NCBI RefSeq assembly: GCF_022267375.1
Contig: NZ_JAIZBH010000001.1
Coordinates: 2,690,001-2,754,000, forward strand
Origin: Leptospira sanjuanensis
Lineage (GTDB): Bacteria > Spirochaetota > Leptospiria > Leptospirales > Leptospiraceae
Length of the DNA: 64,000 bases
Direction: 5' to 3'
The notes beneath the pieces were generated by a model. The model did not search any database. It was given only the letters and a program-made list of their open reading frames with translations, and was not told where the DNA came from. This document shows positions 25,123 through 36,029 of the stretch, in pieces (within the stretch, counting starts at the first letter, position 1; each line of letters opens with the position of its first letter). The position numbers and the translations under genes are program-made.

Positions 25123-28100
25123 ATGAAACCGGAAAAAGAAGGTTCCATCGAAACGTTAAGACGACAGTATGAGGAAGCAATCCAAAAGACGAAAGTTTTG
25201 GAAGAAACCGTCCGCGAAAACGAAACCCTCAAAGCGTCCTTACAAAAGGCCGAGATTCGGATTTCACAGATCATCGAAAATTCTCCCGATGCGATCGTGA
25301 TCCTGGACATCTCCACCGGCAAATTTCAATCGGTAAATCAAAGAGCGGTCGATATTTTCGGATTTACAAAGGAAGAATTTCAGCAAATCGGTCCGGTCGA
25401 TATCAGCCCACCTCGGCAAGAGGACGGAAGAACGAGCTTCGAAGCCGCTACCGCCTACATTCAAAGAGCCATTCAGGGAGAATTGGTCACGTTCGAATGG
25501 CTGCATCGGGCAAAATCGGGAGAAATCATTCCTTGCGAAGTCCGTTTGATTGCCCTGCTTGGAGAAAACATTCTCATCCGAGGAAGTATATTAGATTTTC
25601 GTGATCAAAAGAAAATCAAGGACGAACTGAAAGAGAATCAGAAACGTCTCGAATCCGCAATCTACGGAGCCGAACTGGGACTTTGGGAATGGGACGTAGA
25701 AACCAACGGAAACAAATACAACGATTATTGGGCGGAGATGCTCGGTTATAAACTCGAAGATCTCGAGCCGCACGTGAATACATGGCAATCGCTGATTCAT
25801 CCGGACGATCTTGCGCACGTCAACACGGCGTTGCAGAGTTATATTGCGGGCAAATCCCCCGTTTACGAAGCCGAGTTCCGCATGAAATGCGGCGACGGCT
25901 CCTGGAAATGGATTTTTACCGCGGGAAAATTCACGGACTTCGATGCGAACGGAAAGCCGCTTAAGATGTATGGAATTCACGCGGACATAGATCGACGTAA
26001 AAAGGCGGAACAGGAACTCAAGGAAAAGGAAGCGGCCCTTTCCCGATCTCAGAAACTTTCGGGACTCGGTTCCTGGGAATACGATCGCTCGACCGGCAAA
26101 ATCGCGGTTTCCGAACAACTCGGAAAAATCTACGAACGACCGAACGGAATCGAAGACGGAATCAAGGAACTGGAATTCGTTCACCCCGAGGATCGCGACC
26201 GTGTCCGCCATTACTTCGGAGAAGCGATCAAAAACAAATACATTCGAGAAATCGAATATAGGATCGTAACCCCGACGGGAAAAATCAAAACGGTATTCAA
26301 TCAAAGCGAATTGATCCTGGATGAAAAGGGAGAAGTCGTTAAGATCATCGGATCGGTTTTGGACGTCAGCGAAAAAAGAAAAAACGAAAGACTTCTTCAA
26401 TTCCGTCTCGGATTCGAGACGATCACGACCGCAGTCTCAAGAGCGATCATCAACCTTCCTCTATCCTCCATCTCGCAGACCATCCATTCCGGTTTGGAAA
26501 AACTGGGAACGTTTTTGAACATGCAGCGTGTCAATATCGTATTCTACAACGAAACCTTTACGACAAGAAAAGTGGTGCACGAATGGATCGATCCGAAAGC
26601 TGCGATCCGAACCTCGAACCTCAACCAAGTCGAAACGATCGATCCACATAGTTTTTTTACGGCAGAGATGCGCATGGGAAGAATCGCAAAAATCGCCAAG
26701 GTGGAAGATCTTCCGGTCGAAGCGGTTTCGGATCGGCAACTTTTGACGAACAACGGAATTCAATCCTTTACGGCGGTTCCGCTTCTCATCGGAGGAGTTC
26801 TCAAAGGAAGACTCGGATTCGGTTCAGAAAAAATCGGAAACATCCAAGAGGCAGAACTCGACACATTAGAAAATCAGCTTTTACGCAACTTTGCGGAGAT
26901 CGTAATCAACGCGCTCGAACGAAAACGCGTGGATGAAGAATTAACCCAAGAGAGGGATCTTCTTTCTTCCATCACGGAGAACAGCGCGACGTCGATCGTG
27001 GTCTTGAATCCCCAGGGAAAAATTCTCTACGCGAATAAAAGTTCGGAACACGTTCTCGGAATCGAACTCACCGACATCACATCCAGAAGTTACAACTCGA
27101 AACAATGGGAAGCCAAATCGGTGGACGGCGGAGAATGGAAAGAGGAAGATCAACCGTTTACAGTCGTTATGCGAACGGGCAAACCGGTCTACGACATCCG
27201 TCATTCGATCGTGACATCGGACAAACAAATCAAATATCTTTCCGTAAACGGTTCTCCCGTAAAAAACCAGGAAGGCGAAATCATATCCCTAGTATTCCTC
27301 GTAACCGACATCACCGAAAACGTGTTAAACGAACGAGAGCTCCGAGAGAGCGAGGATCGTCTACGGCTCGCACTCAACGCGGCGAATATGGGAAGCTGGA
27401 GCTGGGACATTCGAGAAGACCGCATAACGTGGTCAGAAAAGGCGTTTCAGATTTTTCGGATCAAGCCGGAAGACTTCGGAGGAAATCTCCGATCGATTAT
27501 GGATTTGGTTCATCCCGAAGACCGTCCTAGTTTGGACAAACTCATGCGAGAAGTGCTTTCGGGCGAAAGAGGGGCCGAAGGAGACGATATTTACTTTCAA
27601 CACAGGGTCTTATTCGGAGACGGAGAAATCGCCTGGGTGGAAGCGAAGGCGAAACTCTTTCGAGATAAACATTCGAATCCTCTTCGCGTAGTCGGAACCG
27701 TAACCGACGTCACCGAACGAAAAAGAGCCGAGGAAGAATTGAAGGCCTCCGAATTGAGGTTCCAGACCTTTTATCAATTTTCGAACGAAGCGATTCTTCT
27801 CGTCGAACGGGGAAAAATCCGTATTTCGGATTCGAACCTTGCGTTTCAGAAATTATTCGGATATACGGCAGCGGAAGCGATCGGGCTCAACGTCGCACGT
27901 TTATTGTCCAAAGAATCACTCCAAGACCTTCTTTCGAAAAAGTTTCTCATCGGCAGCAAGGATTCGATGGAAGTCGTCGCCAAAAAGAAGAACGGAAATT
28001 TATTTCCTGCGATTATCAGCCAAAGAGTGTTCGTAAGCAAAGGTAGCACCTATTATTCCGTCAACATCATCGACACGACTCCGTTCAAGGAAGCCGAGGA

Positions 28101-29178
28101 ACTTCGGATCATAAACGACGAGATCCGCGTTCGAAACAGATTGATCGAAATCCAAAAGACCGAACTTGAAAACACTCTCGACAATTTGAAGAAGACGCAG
28201 TCGCAGCTCATTCAAAGCGAAAAGATGGCCGCTCTGGGACAACTCATGGCGGGAATCGCGCACGAGATCAACAACCCGATCGGAGCGGTTCAAGCTTCCA
28301 ATCAGAACATTCAGGAATGTTTAAATCGATTTCGTTCCCTATTGCCCGGAGTTCAAATCGCGATGGGAACCTTGAATGCTGAAATGAGGGAACTCTCAGC
28401 CGAGTTTATCGAAAGCGCGATCCAGAGCAACGAACACTATACGGGAATGGAACAGAGAAACCGTAAGAAGGCGATCACAAGCGTGCTGGAATCCAAGAAG
28501 ATCCCCACACGTCTCGCGGTTTCCTACGCGGACACGTTAGTCGACATGGGCATCGGAGAACTCAACGAAAAATTCATTCCACTTCTACTGCTCGACCAAT
28601 CCGAATTGATTTTGGAATATTCTTCCCTCGAGTCCTACTTTTTTAGGAATACAAAAACGGTCCAAGTCGCCGTGGATCGGATTTCCAAAATTCTATACGC
28701 TCTCAAAAACTTTTCGCACTTCGATATCGCAGGGGAAAAAATTCTCGCATCCGTCAAGGACACGATCGAAACCGTTCTAACGATCTATCACAATCAACTC
28801 AAGAAGGGTGTGGATCTTCAGAAGGACTTCGACGATGTCCCGCCGATTCTTTGTTATCCGGACGACCTTCTCCATATCTGGACCAATCTCATCTACAATT
28901 CTTTGCAGGCGATGCAGTTCAAAGGGGCGATCACCATCCGATTGAAACAGGTAAACGGAGAATTGATGGTGGATGTGAAAGACAATGGCCCCGGTATTCC
29001 GCAGGAGATACAGGATAAAATCTTCGAACCGTTTTTTACGACAAAAGCTCCGGGAGAAGGAAGCGGACTCGGTTTGGATATCGTGAAAAAGATCGTACAA
29101 AAACACGAAGGAAGAATCGAACTCGAAAGCGTTCCGGGCAGCACATCGTTTCGGATCTACTTACCGATCGAGAATTAA
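25123..29178 (+). CDS. six-PAS, GAF-containing sensor histidine kinase
   Basis: A 1351-residue cytoplasmic kinase without membrane helices. In order: coiled coil (about 5-45), PAS (47-165), PAS_3 (176-300), PAS_3 (306-430), GAF (430-605), PAS (612-735), PAS_3 (746-872), PAS (878-995), coiled coil, then DHp with the phospho-acceptor His near residue 1047 (MAGIAHEINNPIGAVQ), and HATPase (1240-1350) with NLIYNSLQAM, DNGPGIP and GSGLGLDI. About 95 extra residues are inserted between the two DHp helices. I start at the ATG at 25123; a GTG four codons earlier is possible. No receiver domain is attached, and two receiver proteins follow on the opposite strand. Confidence 0.94.
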   Translation: MKPEKEGSIETLRRQYEEAIQKTKVLEETVRENETLKASLQKAEIRISQIIENSPDAIVILDISTGKFQSVNQRAVDIFGFTKEEFQQIGPVDISPPRQEDGRTSFEAATAYIQRAIQGELVTFEWLHRAKSGEIIPCEVRLIALLGENILIRGSILDFRDQKKIKDELKENQKRLESAIYGAELGLWEWDVETNGNKYNDYWAEMLGYKLEDLEPHVNTWQSLIHPDDLAHVNTALQSYIAGKSPVYEAEFRMKCGDGSWKWIFTAGKFTDFDANGKPLKMYGIHADIDRRKKAEQELKEKEAALSRSQKLSGLGSWEYDRSTGKIAVSEQLGKIYERPNGIEDGIKELEFVHPEDRDRVRHYFGEAIKNKYIREIEYRIVTPTGKIKTVFNQSELILDEKGEVVKIIGSVLDVSEKRKNERLLQFRLGFETITTAVSRAIINLPLSSISQTIHSGLEKLGTFLNMQRVNIVFYNETFTTRKVVHEWIDPKAAIRTSNLNQVETIDPHSFFTAEMRMGRIAKIAKVEDLPVEAVSDRQLLTNNGIQSFTAVPLLIGGVLKGRLGFGSEKIGNIQEAELDTLENQLLRNFAEIVINALERKRVDEELTQERDLLSSITENSATSIVVLNPQGKILYANKSSEHVLGIELTDITSRSYNSKQWEAKSVDGGEWKEEDQPFTVVMRTGKPVYDIRHSIVTSDKQIKYLSVNGSPVKNQEGEIISLVFLVTDITENVLNERELRESEDRLRLALNAANMGSWSWDIREDRITWSEKAFQIFRIKPEDFGGNLRSIMDLVHPEDRPSLDKLMREVLSGERGAEGDDIYFQHRVLFGDGEIAWVEAKAKLFRDKHSNPLRVVGTVTDVTERKRAEEELKASELRFQTFYQFSNEAILLVERGKIRISDSNLAFQKLFGYTAAEAIGLNVARLLSKESLQDLLSKKFLIGSKDSMEVVAKKKNGNLFPAIISQRVFVSKGSTYYSVNIIDTTPFKEAEELRIINDEIRVRNRLIEIQKTELENTLDNLKKTQSQLIQSEKMAALGQLMAGIAHEINNPIGAVQASNQNIQECLNRFRSLLPGVQIAMGTLNAEMRELSAEFIESAIQSNEHYTGMEQRNRKKAITSVLESKKIPTRLAVSYADTLVDMGIGELNEKFIPLLLLDQSELILEYSSLESYFFRNTKTVQVAVDRISKILYALKNFSHFDIAGEKILASVKDTIETVLTIYHNQLKKGVDLQKDFDDVPPILCYPDDLLHIWTNLIYNSLQAMQFKGAITIRLKQVNGELMVDVKDNGPGIPQEIQDKIFEPFFTTKAPGEGSGLGLDIVKKIVQKHEGRIELESVPGSTSFRIYLPIEN

Positions 29179-29207
29179 AACCACGCTGTAAGAAAAATCC
29201 TGTCGTA

Positions 29208-29352
29208 GTTCCGACAATCTCCCGTGAAAACGCGCGCCCCGCCCTAATTGGGTGGAGGAGGCGGGTCCGCGGGAAAAAATCGGAAAATTTTCTATATCAC
29301 GAAATCGGACTTACGTCAAATCGAATTGTTTCGTTTTCTTAAATGTTCCGAC
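29208..29352. repeat. MITE-like element, copy 3 (one end rearranged)
   Basis: Begins with GTTCCGACAA (29208) and shares the CGCGCCCCGCCC, GGGTGGAGGAGGCGGG, GGAAAATTTTC and ATATCAC blocks in the order of copy 1. The far end reads GTTCCGAC (29345-29352) in direct, not inverted, orientation, so this end has been replaced or inverted. Confidence 0.68.
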
Positions 29353-29389
29353 AGGAAACAAAGAATGATTCTTGCGAAAAACTTACTCC

Positions 29390-29450
29390 CATTGGGTCTG
29401 TTGCGCTCAGCTTCGCTGAGAATCAACGCCGATCCATGGAGAGGCGCTTA
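29390..29450 (+). repeat. dispersed repeat, copy C, with small hairpin
   Basis: Contains ATTGGGTCTGTTGCGCTCAG, a hairpin CTCAGC/GCTGAG, and the core CGCCGATCCATGGAGAGGCG shared with copies A and B. Its last three bases, TTA at 29448-29450, form the TAA stop codon of the receiver gene on the minus strand, so the repeat has moved into the very end of that gene. Confidence 0.72.
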
Positions 29451-29837
29451 TCCCTCTAACGCAGTCGTAATCGTGGAGACGAGTTCGCGTTCGTCCCAAG
29501 GTTTTTTCAGATAAGAGCGCAGATTGATTTCTTTTTTCAGGGCTTCGATGGACGAATCGTCCGCGTGACCGGTCACGATCACCTTTTGAATCTCCGGATA
29601 TTTGCTGTGAACCTGTCTAAGGAATTCGTCTCCCTTAACGTTAGGCATCAACCAATCGGAAATAATAATAAGAATACGAACATCTTCATGAATTAACTCT
29701 TCGATGATCTGCCAAGCCTCTCCGGCGTCGAGCGCCGTTTCGTACCTGTACCCGTCTCCTAGATGACGTTTCACCTGGGATTTCATGCTCATGAGGATCA
29801 GAGCTTCATCGTCTACAAAAAGAATTGCCTTATCCAA
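29448..29837 (-). CDS. stand-alone response regulator receiver
   Basis: A 129-residue CheY-type single receiver. FVDDEALILM gives the acidic pocket, Asp61 in ISDWLMPNVKGDEF is the phospho-acceptor, the conserved Thr is in VIVTGHADD and Lys in LKKPWDERE. There is no output domain, so it passes phosphate onward or acts by binding a target. It is close in sequence to the receiver of the next gene upstream and convergent with the large kinase, its likely phosphodonor. The stop codon is supplied by a dispersed repeat. Confidence 0.92.
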   Translation of the reverse strand: MDKAILFVDDEALILMSMKSQVKRHLGDGYRYETALDAGEAWQIIEELIHEDVRILIIISDWLMPNVKGDEFLRQVHSKYPEIQKVIVTGHADDSSIEALKKEINLRSYLKKPWDERELVSTITTALEG

Positions 29838-29952
29838 CTGAAATACTCACCTATTCTATTCGACTTATCGAATCGTCAAAAAACGCAAGGCGTTACGTTA
29901 TTTGGAAAAAAAATAATGGCAAGCGAATTTTGGAAAAAAGTAATCACCGGCC

Positions 29953-31662
<1,710 letters not shown>

Positions 31663-31917
31663 TCAATGATCCTAAAACGGTAATTCGTTTAACATTTTTC
31701 TTTACCGCGTTTCCCAACGCTCAATGTGGCTTTATCAAAAGTTCAAGTTGCAAGGCCCGATTAAAATCGAATCCTCAAACACGCGTTAGTGTTTTTGAAA
31801 ATCGAATCCACAAAGCCGGACCGAGTTCTTATATTGACAACCGAGTCTGCCATTCTACTCTTCCCAATTGGAAGCCAATTATTTTTTATAATTCTTCATT
31901 AAATCCGGAAGGTTTTC

Positions 31918-33528
31918 ATGATTCTTGTAAATTTCGAAAACGAAAAAGAAATTAGTTTACCCGAAAATTCATCACCGCAGAGCCTGTTAGAAATCAGTTT
32001 GTCTCATGGAATTCCTCATACGCACGCTTGCGGAGGAAACGCCCGTTGTTCCACGTGCCGCGTATTGGTTCTGGAGAATTCTTCCAATCTATCCGAACCT
32101 GAACAAAATGAAATGGATTTGTCGCAAAAGAAAGGATTTCCGGAATCCGTTCGTCTTGCTTGTCAAGCCAAAGTATTGGGTGACGTTCGTGTCCGAAGAA
32201 TCGTCTTAGACGACGAAGACTACAATCTTACGATCCCCGGCTCCGCCGCGATCTCGGGAGAAGAAAAAGAAATCGCCATATTGTTCAGCGATATCCGCGA
32301 CTTTACGAGTTTCTCCGAATCGCATCTTCCTTACGACGTAATTCATATTCTCAACCGTTACTTTTACAAGATGGGCGACATCGTTTTAAAACACGGAGGC
32401 AAGATCGACAAGTATATCGGAGACGGATTGATGGCTTTGTTCGGAGTGGACGGAGGTTCTTCCGAAGAGGTTTGTCTTTCCGCGATCCGAGCCGCCAAGG
32501 AAATGGAAATCGAACTCTATTCCTTAAACGAATATCTCAAAACTCACTTCCACACGAACTTTAGGATCGGAGTCGGAGTACATTATGGAAGTTGCATATT
32601 AGGACAATTAGGACATCCCGCGAACATGTCGTTCACCGCGATCGGAGATTCCGTCAACATGGCGAGCCGGATCGAATCCAAAACCAAAAAGGCGGGAGTT
32701 TCCGTTTTGATTTCGGAATCCGCTTACGCGCAAGTCAGGGATCGAGTTCTCAAAGGAAAAACGTTTTCCACGCAGCTCAAGGGTAAAACCGGGGATTACA
32801 AACTCTACGAGGTGAAGGAGATTCTCAAGAAGGCAAGTCTAAACGTTTGGGAAGAAGCTAGAAATTCTTTGAGGAGAATCATTCTCGTTCGCGACGCAGG
32901 AAGCTGGTTGAAACTCGTCTATCATCTCGCCTGTCTCTTCGACGAAAAGGAAAACTGGATCGGACTTTCCGCGGCAAACGCTTTCCGACACTTCGCGCAT
33001 CTTTCCGAAAACGGAGACTTGGTTCAGAACTACTATCAAATCAAAGATCTGCGGGAAACGTTCAACGAAAAGATGCAGACTTCCTTTTCGTTTGCGGACT
33101 TTCTCGCGTTGGCCGGAGCGGTCGCGATCGAAAAATCGGGAGGCCCCCGCCTTCACGTCGAACCCGGTAAAACGGATAAACCCGTAAACGAGGTCGTGCA
33201 GATTCTCCCTTTGGGAATGCAAACGCAAAGAGATCAACTTCCTTGTCTGAACAAGATGGGACTTAGCGTGCAAGATCTCGTTTTGATTTCGGGAGCGCGC
33301 ACGATCGGATGGCTCGGAGGAGAATCGTTTACCGCAAATCCGTACAACTTCGACAACAGTTACTTTCACGTCCTGCTCAAGGCCGGATTGGAAGGACCGC
33401 TTTTGATTCCGAACGATCGAGAACTTTTGAAAAACGACGAATCACGCGCCTTCGTTTTGGAATACGCCCTGGATCAGAATCGGTTTTTCGAAGATTTTAC
33501 GAAAACGTATTTCAAACTTACGGCTTGA
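31918..33528 (+). CDS. ferredoxin - class III cyclase - peroxidase-like fusion
   Basis: A 536-residue three-domain protein. (1) Residues 1-100: adrenodoxin-type [2Fe-2S] ferredoxin, Cys38-x5-Cys44-x2-Cys47-x34-Cys82. (2) Residues 113-300: class III nucleotide cyclase; metal Asp125 (LFSDIRDFT) and Asp169 ([12 protein letters not shown]), Lys165 and Thr240 at base-selecting positions (Thr as in class IIIb adenylate cyclases), Asn247 and Arg251 for catalysis. All active residues are present, so it should make cAMP. (3) Residues 315-536: homologous to ascorbate/cytochrome c peroxidase, e.g. [32 protein letters not shown] and [11 protein letters not shown]. Distal His336 and the Asp of IPND (500) remain, but the proximal His is Arg461, distal Arg is Lys332 and distal Trp is Tyr335. 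Probably a redox or haem-linked sensor cyclase. Start: the ATG follows GGAAGG. Confidence 0.9.
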   Translation: MILVNFENEKEISLPENSSPQSLLEISLSHGIPHTHACGGNARCSTCRVLVLENSSNLSEPEQNEMDLSQKKGFPESVRLACQAKVLGDVRVRRIVLDDEDYNLTIPGSAAISGEEKEIAILFSDIRDFTSFSESHLPYDVIHILNRYFYKMGDIVLKHGGKIDKYIGDGLMALFGVDGGSSEEVCLSAIRAAKEMEIELYSLNEYLKTHFHTNFRIGVGVHYGSCILGQLGHPANMSFTAIGDSVNMASRIESKTKKAGVSVLISESAYAQVRDRVLKGKTFSTQLKGKTGDYKLYEVKEILKKASLNVWEEARNSLRRIILVRDAGSWLKLVYHLACLFDEKENWIGLSAANAFRHFAHLSENGDLVQNYYQIKDLRETFNEKMQTSFSFADFLALAGAVAIEKSGGPRLHVEPGKTDKPVNEVVQILPLGMQTQRDQLPCLNKMGLSVQDLVLISGARTIGWLGGESFTANPYNFDNSYFHVLLKAGLEGPLLIPNDRELLKNDESRAFVLEYALDQNRFFEDFTKTYFKLTA

Positions 33529-33609
33529 TACGAACCGCGGGGAAATTTTTTTCTTGAACGAAAAGAATCCGCGTTTATGTTGATCGATCTACAAGTTTAG
33601 GAGATTGAA

Positions 33610-34572
33610 ATGCAATCCGAATCCGCTACCCGTTTCACGCTCGACGCAAAAGGCGAAGAGCTGTTCCTCATTTATCTGAAGAATATTTTTTTCACGATCA
33701 TCACAGCCGGGATTTATTTTTTTTGGGCGAAGGTAAACACCCAAAAATTCCTCCACAGGCATATTTCATTCCAAGGACAACGTTTCGATTATCACGGCAC
33801 CGGAAAAGAAAACTTCATCGGCTTTTTAAAGGGGATCGGAATCATGATCGCAGCCGGAGCGGTCTACGCCGGTCTGTTTTATATCGCTTCGAAACTGGGA
33901 GTTTGGGCGTTGGCGATTCTGATCATTCTCCTTTATTCCGTGCTTTTGCTGGCAATTCCCTATATAATCATAGGATCGAGAAAATATTTTCTGAGCCGAA
34001 CTTCGTTTAACAATATCCGTTTTCGTTTCAGCGGAAAAGTCGTTCCTCTTGTGAAGCTTTTCGTTCCAAACGCGCTTTTGAGCCTGGTTACGCTCGGATT
34101 TTACAGCGCTTGGTTTATCAACAAACTCGAAAAATTCTTCATCGAACATTCGCATCTGGGAAACGCCAACTTTTCGTACGACGGGAAAGGCAAGGAGCTG
34201 TTCGTTCTTTATGTGAAAGGGTTTTTCTTTACGCTGATCACCGCCGGAATTTATTCCTTCTGGTTTCACGCCAATCTCCACAACTACTATTGGAATCACA
34301 CGAAGTTTCAAGGAATCTCGTTTCGTTCCGATTTAAAACCCGGGGCCATCTTCGTAAACATGCTCATGTCGATCGTGCTCGTATTCTTCACGTTGGGAAT
34401 CGGAATTCCCTGGGCGTATCTTCGTTCGATTCGTATGATTATGAATTCGTTGTCTTTGGAGACCGCACCGGATCTTTCCGGAATCAAAAGCGTCAAAGAT
34501 CCCGACGCGAGCGCATTGGCGGACGGATTGCACGAAGCGGGAGAAGCGATCAGCTCGGTGTTCGGCAACTGA
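33610..34572 (+). CDS. DUF898 (YjgN-like) membrane protein
   Basis: A 320-residue membrane protein with two similar halves, each built around a motif of the form GKEELFLIYLKNIFFTIITAGIY-FW (residues about 14-36 and 195-218), with six to eight helices. This matches DUF898/YjgN, whose role is unknown. AGGAGATTGAA precedes the ATG. Only 3 bp separate it from the M48 peptidase gene, which is a frequent partner of DUF898 genes, so the two likely work together in envelope protein turnover (inference). Confidence 0.88.
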   Translation: MQSESATRFTLDAKGEELFLIYLKNIFFTIITAGIYFFWAKVNTQKFLHRHISFQGQRFDYHGTGKENFIGFLKGIGIMIAAGAVYAGLFYIASKLGVWALAILIILLYSVLLLAIPYIIIGSRKYFLSRTSFNNIRFRFSGKVVPLVKLFVPNALLSLVTLGFYSAWFINKLEKFFIEHSHLGNANFSYDGKGKELFVLYVKGFFFTLITAGIYSFWFHANLHNYYWNHTKFQGISFRSDLKPGAIFVNMLMSIVLVFFTLGIGIPWAYLRSIRMIMNSLSLETAPDLSGIKSVKDPDASALADGLHEAGEAISSVFGN

Positions 34573-34575
34573 CGA

Positions 34576-35727
34576 ATGCCCGATCTTTTCTACGACGGCA
34601 AAACCGCCGCTCCGGTCTCCGGGACGCTCGTTCCGCAGGAGACCGGTCTCCTCTTTCTCTCAGAAACGCTTCCCGAAGGAAGAAATACATTCCATTTTTC
34701 TTATACACAAATCCGATCGCTTGAAAAACTCGGAAACGAATATAGACTCCAACTCGACGACCGCCAGGAAACGCAAAACGATCTGATTTTCACGTTCGAT
34801 TCTCCGCAAAAAGCGCAACTGATTCAGGCGCACCGTAGGAAGTCGTTCGCCAACGATTTCAAAGGAATTCTTTCCCGTTTTTTGCTTTTGCCTGCGTTGC
34901 CTCAGATCCTCGTTGCCGGAATTCTCGCGGTCGGAATCGGAACTCTGATTATGACGAAGTTGGATCGACTTTATGTAATCGTCCCCGAATCCGCGGACAG
35001 ATCCCTCGGAGAAATGATCTCGAAACAATTCGAAACGAACTACTCCGAATGCAAAAACGCGGAACTCTCGCAGAGCGTAAAAAAAATCCGCAACACGATC
35101 GTATCTCCGAAAAAACGGGATCGGTATTCCATCCGCATTCTCAAAAGCGAAGAGGTAAACGCGTTTGCGTTGCCCGGCGGAACCATCTACATCCTTTCCG
35201 GACTTTTGGAAGAATCCGAATCGCCGGAAGAAGTCGCGGCCATCCTCGCGCACGAAATCGCGCACGTGGAAAATCGTCACGGAATTCGGCAGATGATTCG
35301 ACTGCTCGGAATTTCTCTTGTTGTGAAACTCTCGATCGGAATCGGATTCGACGATATCGGAACGCTCGAAACGATTACGGAGATCGTAAACACTCTCACC
35401 ATTCTCCGCTACTCGCGCGAGTTCGAAGAGGAAGCGGACGGAGAAGCGTTCGAAACCTTAAAAAAATCCGGCATTGGTCTCGGCGGATTCGTGAACTTCT
35501 TTGAAAGGGAAGAAGCGAAGTTGGGAAAGAAATCGCCGCAAAGCGGAAAGAAAAAAGCGGAGGAACAAAAGGAATGGAACGCAGCGAAAATTTTAGATTG
35601 GTTTAGTACGCACCCGGACAATCAAAGTCGCATTCAAAAGGCCAAGGATTTTTCCAAAGGAATGAAGGCGAAACAAAGAGGAATCCGAATCGATCGATGG
35701 AAAACGATTCGGGAAAATTGTTCGTAA
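34576..35727 (+). CDS. M48-family zinc metallopeptidase
   Basis: A 383-residue peptidase. Residues 1-95 are a strand-rich N-terminal domain, one membrane helix lies at about 107-128, and the catalytic domain follows with LAHEIAHVENRHG (HExxH zinc site), the Glu ligand in FEEEADGEAF, and the AFALPGGTIYILSGLL strand before it. Related to YfgC/HtpX-type M48 peptidases. Translationally coupled to the DUF898 gene by a 3-bp gap. The short C-terminal part (THPDNQSRIQKA) is typical of family members. Confidence 0.9.
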   Translation: MPDLFYDGKTAAPVSGTLVPQETGLLFLSETLPEGRNTFHFSYTQIRSLEKLGNEYRLQLDDRQETQNDLIFTFDSPQKAQLIQAHRRKSFANDFKGILSRFLLLPALPQILVAGILAVGIGTLIMTKLDRLYVIVPESADRSLGEMISKQFETNYSECKNAELSQSVKKIRNTIVSPKKRDRYSIRILKSEEVNAFALPGGTIYILSGLLEESESPEEVAAILAHEIAHVENRHGIRQMIRLLGISLVVKLSIGIGFDDIGTLETITEIVNTLTILRYSREFEEEADGEAFETLKKSGIGLGGFVNFFEREEAKLGKKSPQSGKKKAEEQKEWNAAKILDWFSTHPDNQSRIQKAKDFSKGMKAKQRGIRIDRWKTIRENCS

Positions 35728-35729
35728 GA

Positions 35730-35900
35730 TTACTTCGCGTCTTCCAAGGGAAAGAGTTCCTGAACCGTATTCCCTAAAGCCCTGTCAAAGTCCTCGAATG
35801 ACTTGAGAATTTCCTGAATCAGAATTTCTCCGTTCGAAAAATCTTCCAGACGATCCAATATCTCTTCTTCTATCTCGTGATGAAACTGCGTATCTTTCAT
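35730..35900 (-). CDS. small acidic protein, 56 residues
   Basis: A short frame from the ATG at 35900 to TAA at 35730, starting [20 protein letters not shown] and ending [11 protein letters not shown]. It is strongly acidic and amphipathic-helical. It fills the gap between the M48 gene (convergent, 2 bp between stops) and hisC. GGAAA lies about 5 bp upstream of the ATG, a weak ribosome site. I do not recognise it. Coding-like third positions and lack of any other explanation for this strand support it. Confidence 0.5.
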   Translation of the reverse strand: MKDTQFHHEIEEEILDRLEDFSNGEILIQEILKSFEDFDRALGNTVQELFPLEDAK

Positions 35901-36029
35901 TTTGTTTCCAGTGTCTTATTTATAAGAATACTGAAGATTAGAGGAAAAAAAGGAGGGAAAGCTACGGAGGCCGAAGATTTTTTCTTAAATCGATTCCCAA
36001 ATTTTTTCCCGAAAAAACTATTGTGCAAG

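Noticed and set aside
31836..31865. TTGACA as a -35 box before the cyclase gene
   Set aside because: The matching -10 position (ACTCTT) is poor, so the promoter is not supported.
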